DNA from: Anaerolineae bacterium
GTDB lineage: Bacteria; Chloroflexota; Anaerolineae; Anaerolineales; Villigracilaceae
DNA length: 64,000 nucleotides
Direction: 5' to 3'
Assembly (NCBI GenBank): GCA_022013685.1
Contig: JAKLPV010000007.1
Coordinates: 17,356 to 81,355 of the forward strand
In this document: piece by piece, positions 61,562 through 64,000 of the stretch
Layout of the letters: each line of letters begins with the position of its first letter
How positions within the stretch are numbered: the stretch's first letter is position 1
Notes under the pieces: generated by a model
Seen by the model: only the letters and a program-made list of their open reading frames with translations
Told to the model about the DNA's origin: nothing
Database searches by the model: none
Made by a program: the position numbers and the translations under genes

Positions 61562-62896
61562 ATGAAATCATTTTGGGGCGTTTGGTTATTTTTTATTTTG
61601 GCGGCATGTTCACCTTTGCCCGCAGTTGTAGTTACGCCAACAGCGACCGCTAAAAATGTGCCTACTGCTACAATAACCGACTCATCCACTCCACAGATTT
61701 CTCTATCCGAAACGCCATCACCCCACCAAGAGATCGTATTAACTCCTACTCCTGTAAAACCAACGGTTAAAGTTTTGTCGCCAGAAATACGCGAAGTGAA
61801 ACTTTCGGATTTAGGATTAAGCAACACAACCAGGCTGATTCTTTACTATAAATCCAGTGATAGCCTAAGGATAATGTCGGGACAAGATGCTAAGCCCCAG
61901 AAAATCCCAAACATTCATTCAGAAGCGAATATTTGGTCTGGTGTTGAAATTAGCCCCAACCAAAAATGGTTTATTTATCCAGTTTTTGCAGAAATGCGAG
62001 ATAACATTGCTCATTACGATTTTTGGATTAGTCCCATAGATGGAAAAGAACAGAAAATCGCTGTTTCTGATGTGCAAGCACCCACGTACGCTAGATGGGT
62101 TACTGATGAGCAATTAGAATTATGGTATTACCCTGGCGGTTCCACCTGTCCCCAACGAGTATTAGTTGTTAACCCATTTACACAAGAAGCGTTGATTTCG
62201 TCCGAAGTACCGCCTTCAACTAGCCCCCAATGTTTTTTTGAACTTAGCACTAATCCAGACCGCTCAAAACTCATTTATCTAAACGAAAGCAATGGATTAT
62301 GGAATATTTACGATTTCAAGACCAAACAAAACGAAATTGTTTTCTCATGGTTATCTGAATCTGACCAATTTCATTTATGGCCGTCAGATATATATTGGTC
62401 AGCAAGTGGCATAACCATTGCTTTACCTCAACAAGAAACTGTAGATTTCATCGTTGGCTTATCTGCTTCAGATGCATCTCAAACAAGCGTCGCTTGGAAT
62501 AAAATCTTTTTACCCGATGGAAAAAAGATTTATAACGAAACATTTTCATGGCGAGCATTGGATAATGGGTTGGTTGGGTTTGATTTAGTTCAATCTGACT
62601 ATAATTACATGGGTGATACAAATAATTCTCCACCATCCAATTTCTTGATTTTAGATTTAGAACATTTTATTTTATACGATTATGGCTTGGATAGAGCAAA
62701 AACAGGCGAAAGGCAAAAAGTGATTTCTTCATTTATCTTTTCTTCGGTCAATAATCGTTTTTTGGCTTGGACTGTTTACGAACCACCCGACATGAGATAT
62801 GCCAGTGAGACAGTAGTTTTAGATAGAGAAACTGGACGAATTGCTCGTATAAAAGGATTTGAGTTTTTTGGTTGGGGAGAAGTAACTCAACCATAA
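61562..62896 (+). CDS. AT-rich putative lipoprotein (beta-propeller-like)
   Basis: Lipobox FFILAACSP, Thr/Pro linker, repeated beta-type motifs. Confidence 0.6.
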   Translation: MKSFWGVWLFFILAACSPLPAVVVTPTATAKNVPTATITDSSTPQISLSETPSPHQEIVLTPTPVKPTVKVLSPEIREVKLSDLGLSNTTRLILYYKSSDSLRIMSGQDAKPQKIPNIHSEANIWSGVEISPNQKWFIYPVFAEMRDNIAHYDFWISPIDGKEQKIAVSDVQAPTYARWVTDEQLELWYYPGGSTCPQRVLVVNPFTQEALISSEVPPSTSPQCFFELSTNPDRSKLIYLNESNGLWNIYDFKTKQNEIVFSWLSESDQFHLWPSDIYWSASGITIALPQQETVDFIVGLSASDASQTSVAWNKIFLPDGKKIYNETFSWRALDNGLVGFDLVQSDYNYMGDTNNSPPSNFLILDLEHFILYDYGLDRAKTGERQKVISSFIFSSVNNRFLAWTVYEPPDMRYASETVVLDRETGRIARIKGFEFFGWGEVTQP

Positions 62897-62984
62897 AACC
62901 GCAAGCCACCGATTAACAGCAGTGTCAAGGGGTGAGCAAAAAAGTGAATGAAAGATGTTGCGGTAGTATCGCAGCGTCACAGGT

Positions 62985-63041
62985 TGGCGGACAAGGAGTC
63001 CGCGCCCTTGGGCGGGTTTTGGTTGTGGCTTTTGTCCGCCA
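62985..63041. repeat. inverted repeat with internal stem
   Basis: TGGCGGACAA ... TTGTCCGCCA. Confidence 0.6.
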
Positions 63042-63087
63042 GGTCTGCTGAGCGCTGGTGAAGCCCGCCGTTTGGTAATTCAATTTA

Positions 63088-63099
63088 GGACTTACGCAG
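63088..63099 (+). mobile_element. possible left end of the second IS
   Basis: AGGACTTACGCA, a terminus-like motif ~55 bp before the transposase start; right end not in window. Confidence 0.4.
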
Positions 63100-63141
63100 G
63101 ACAGAGAATTTGACGATTGAGCGAAAAGCGGTTAGTGTTAG

Positions 63142-64000
63142 ATGATGATACCGAAAAAGGAACGCGTGACCCGTTTGGATTATTGTCAATATTTGTTGGT
63201 GAGCCAAATCAATTACACGCTGACGAATTATGCCGATCACACCGAGAAATTCAGCCATGACATGGCGAACAGATATCTGGCTGATGATGAAGTCCGGCCT
63301 CGGTTGGTTTGGGAAAACATAAAAAATGAAGTTATCCGAACATTCTATGGATTTCTTGTTTTTGATGATACGGTCCTTGATAAGAATTTTTCACACCATA
63401 TCGAACTGGTGAGAAGGCAATATAGTGGCAATGCTCATGGTGTCATCAAGGGTATAGGTGTGGTGACCTGTGTTTATGTTAATCCGCAGATAGATCAATT
63501 TTGGATTATCGACTACCGTATATATGACCCGGAAGGCGATGGAAAGACCAAATTGGATCACATGCAGGACATGCTTCTGAACTGTGTTTATCAAAAGAGC
63601 CTGGATTTTTGGGCTGTTTTGATGGACACGTGGTATGCGACCAAAGAAATCATGCTCCAGATTGAGAAACTTGGCAAAATCTACTACTGTCCGCTCAAAG
63701 ATAATCGGCAAGTGGATGATTCAGGCGGTTCAAAACCTTATCAACGGGTTGATAGCCTGAAATGGGTGAAAGAAGAAGAACAGCAAGGCAAGGTAATCAA
63801 AATCAAAGGTTTTCCTGCTGAACATAAGGTGAAAGTTTTCCGAGTAGTGCTGTCTACCCAGCGCACGGACTATGTCGTTACAAACGAGATGGAGCAAGAC
63901 AACACGGAGGTTGTACATGATTTGTGTGGCTTCCGCTGGAAGGTCGAGCAATTTCACCGAGAAACCAAGCAACTAACCGGCATCGAAGGAAATCAGTGCC
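63142..64000 (+). CDS. DDE transposase (IS701/IS4-like), truncated by window end
   Basis: Frame open to window end (absent from ORF track because no stop): VFDDTVLDKNFSHHIELVRRQYSG, WAVLMDTWYATKEIM, FRWKVEQFHRETKQLTGIEGNQC. Confidence 0.82.
   Translation, partial: MMIPKKERVTRLDYCQYLLVSQINYTLTNYADHTEKFSHDMANRYLADDEVRPRLVWENIKNEVIRTFYGFLVFDDTVLDKNFSHHIELVRRQYSGNAHGVIKGIGVVTCVYVNPQIDQFWIIDYRIYDPEGDGKTKLDHMQDMLLNCVYQKSLDFWAVLMDTWYATKEIMLQIEKLGKIYYCPLKDNRQVDDSGGSKPYQRVDSLKWVKEEEQQGKVIKIKGFPAEHKVKVFRVVLSTQRTDYVVTNEMEQDNTEVVHDLCGFRWKVEQFHRETKQLTGIEGNQC

Noticed and set aside
62897-63080. Structured RNA/riboswitch near the second transposase
   Set aside because: Only one inverted repeat visible, no known riboswitch motif; more likely IS- or repeat-related.

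Overview
The window looks like a typical chromosomal segment of a Chloroflexota (Anaerolineae-like) bacterium; taxon is my inference from gene content, not proven. In order it holds: the 3' part of a sensor histidine kinase and a polysaccharide/nucleotide-sugar cluster; two FemAB-like genes; proB/proA; a small-protein plus retropepsin-like protease pair; DegV and PHP genes; a Mg/Co-chelatase ChlI/ChlD-type locus split by an A9 run; transporters; a membrane-arm-only Complex I cluster (nuoA-H-J-K-L-M-M-N); an F0-only ATP synthase operon with a b-delta fusion (I-a-c-b/delta); a MurE-like ligase; a radical SAM and a TerC gene; one intact IS1-like element with 29-bp TIRs and an 8-bp target duplication; a PadR/SDR/ABC region; ppdK; a receiver-only response regulator; several lipoproteins; a stand-alone PurH N-terminal domain; and a second transposase cut by the window end. 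No tRNA, rRNA or CRISPR array was recognised. The strongest leads are: (1) a probable programmed -1 frameshift (A AAA AAA slippery run) joining the chelatase AAA+ and VWA parts; (2) several dispersed palindromic or low-complexity repeat families, some of which sit in-frame inside FemAB genes, form gene ends, or supply Shine-Dalgarno sequences; (3) a two-NuoM Complex I with a His-rich NuoL insertion; (4) the b-delta fused F0 operon; (5) very long perfect palindromes in intergenic DNA. Nothing here is clearly a new defence or mobile system; the repeat families and the frameshift locus deserve the follow-up.
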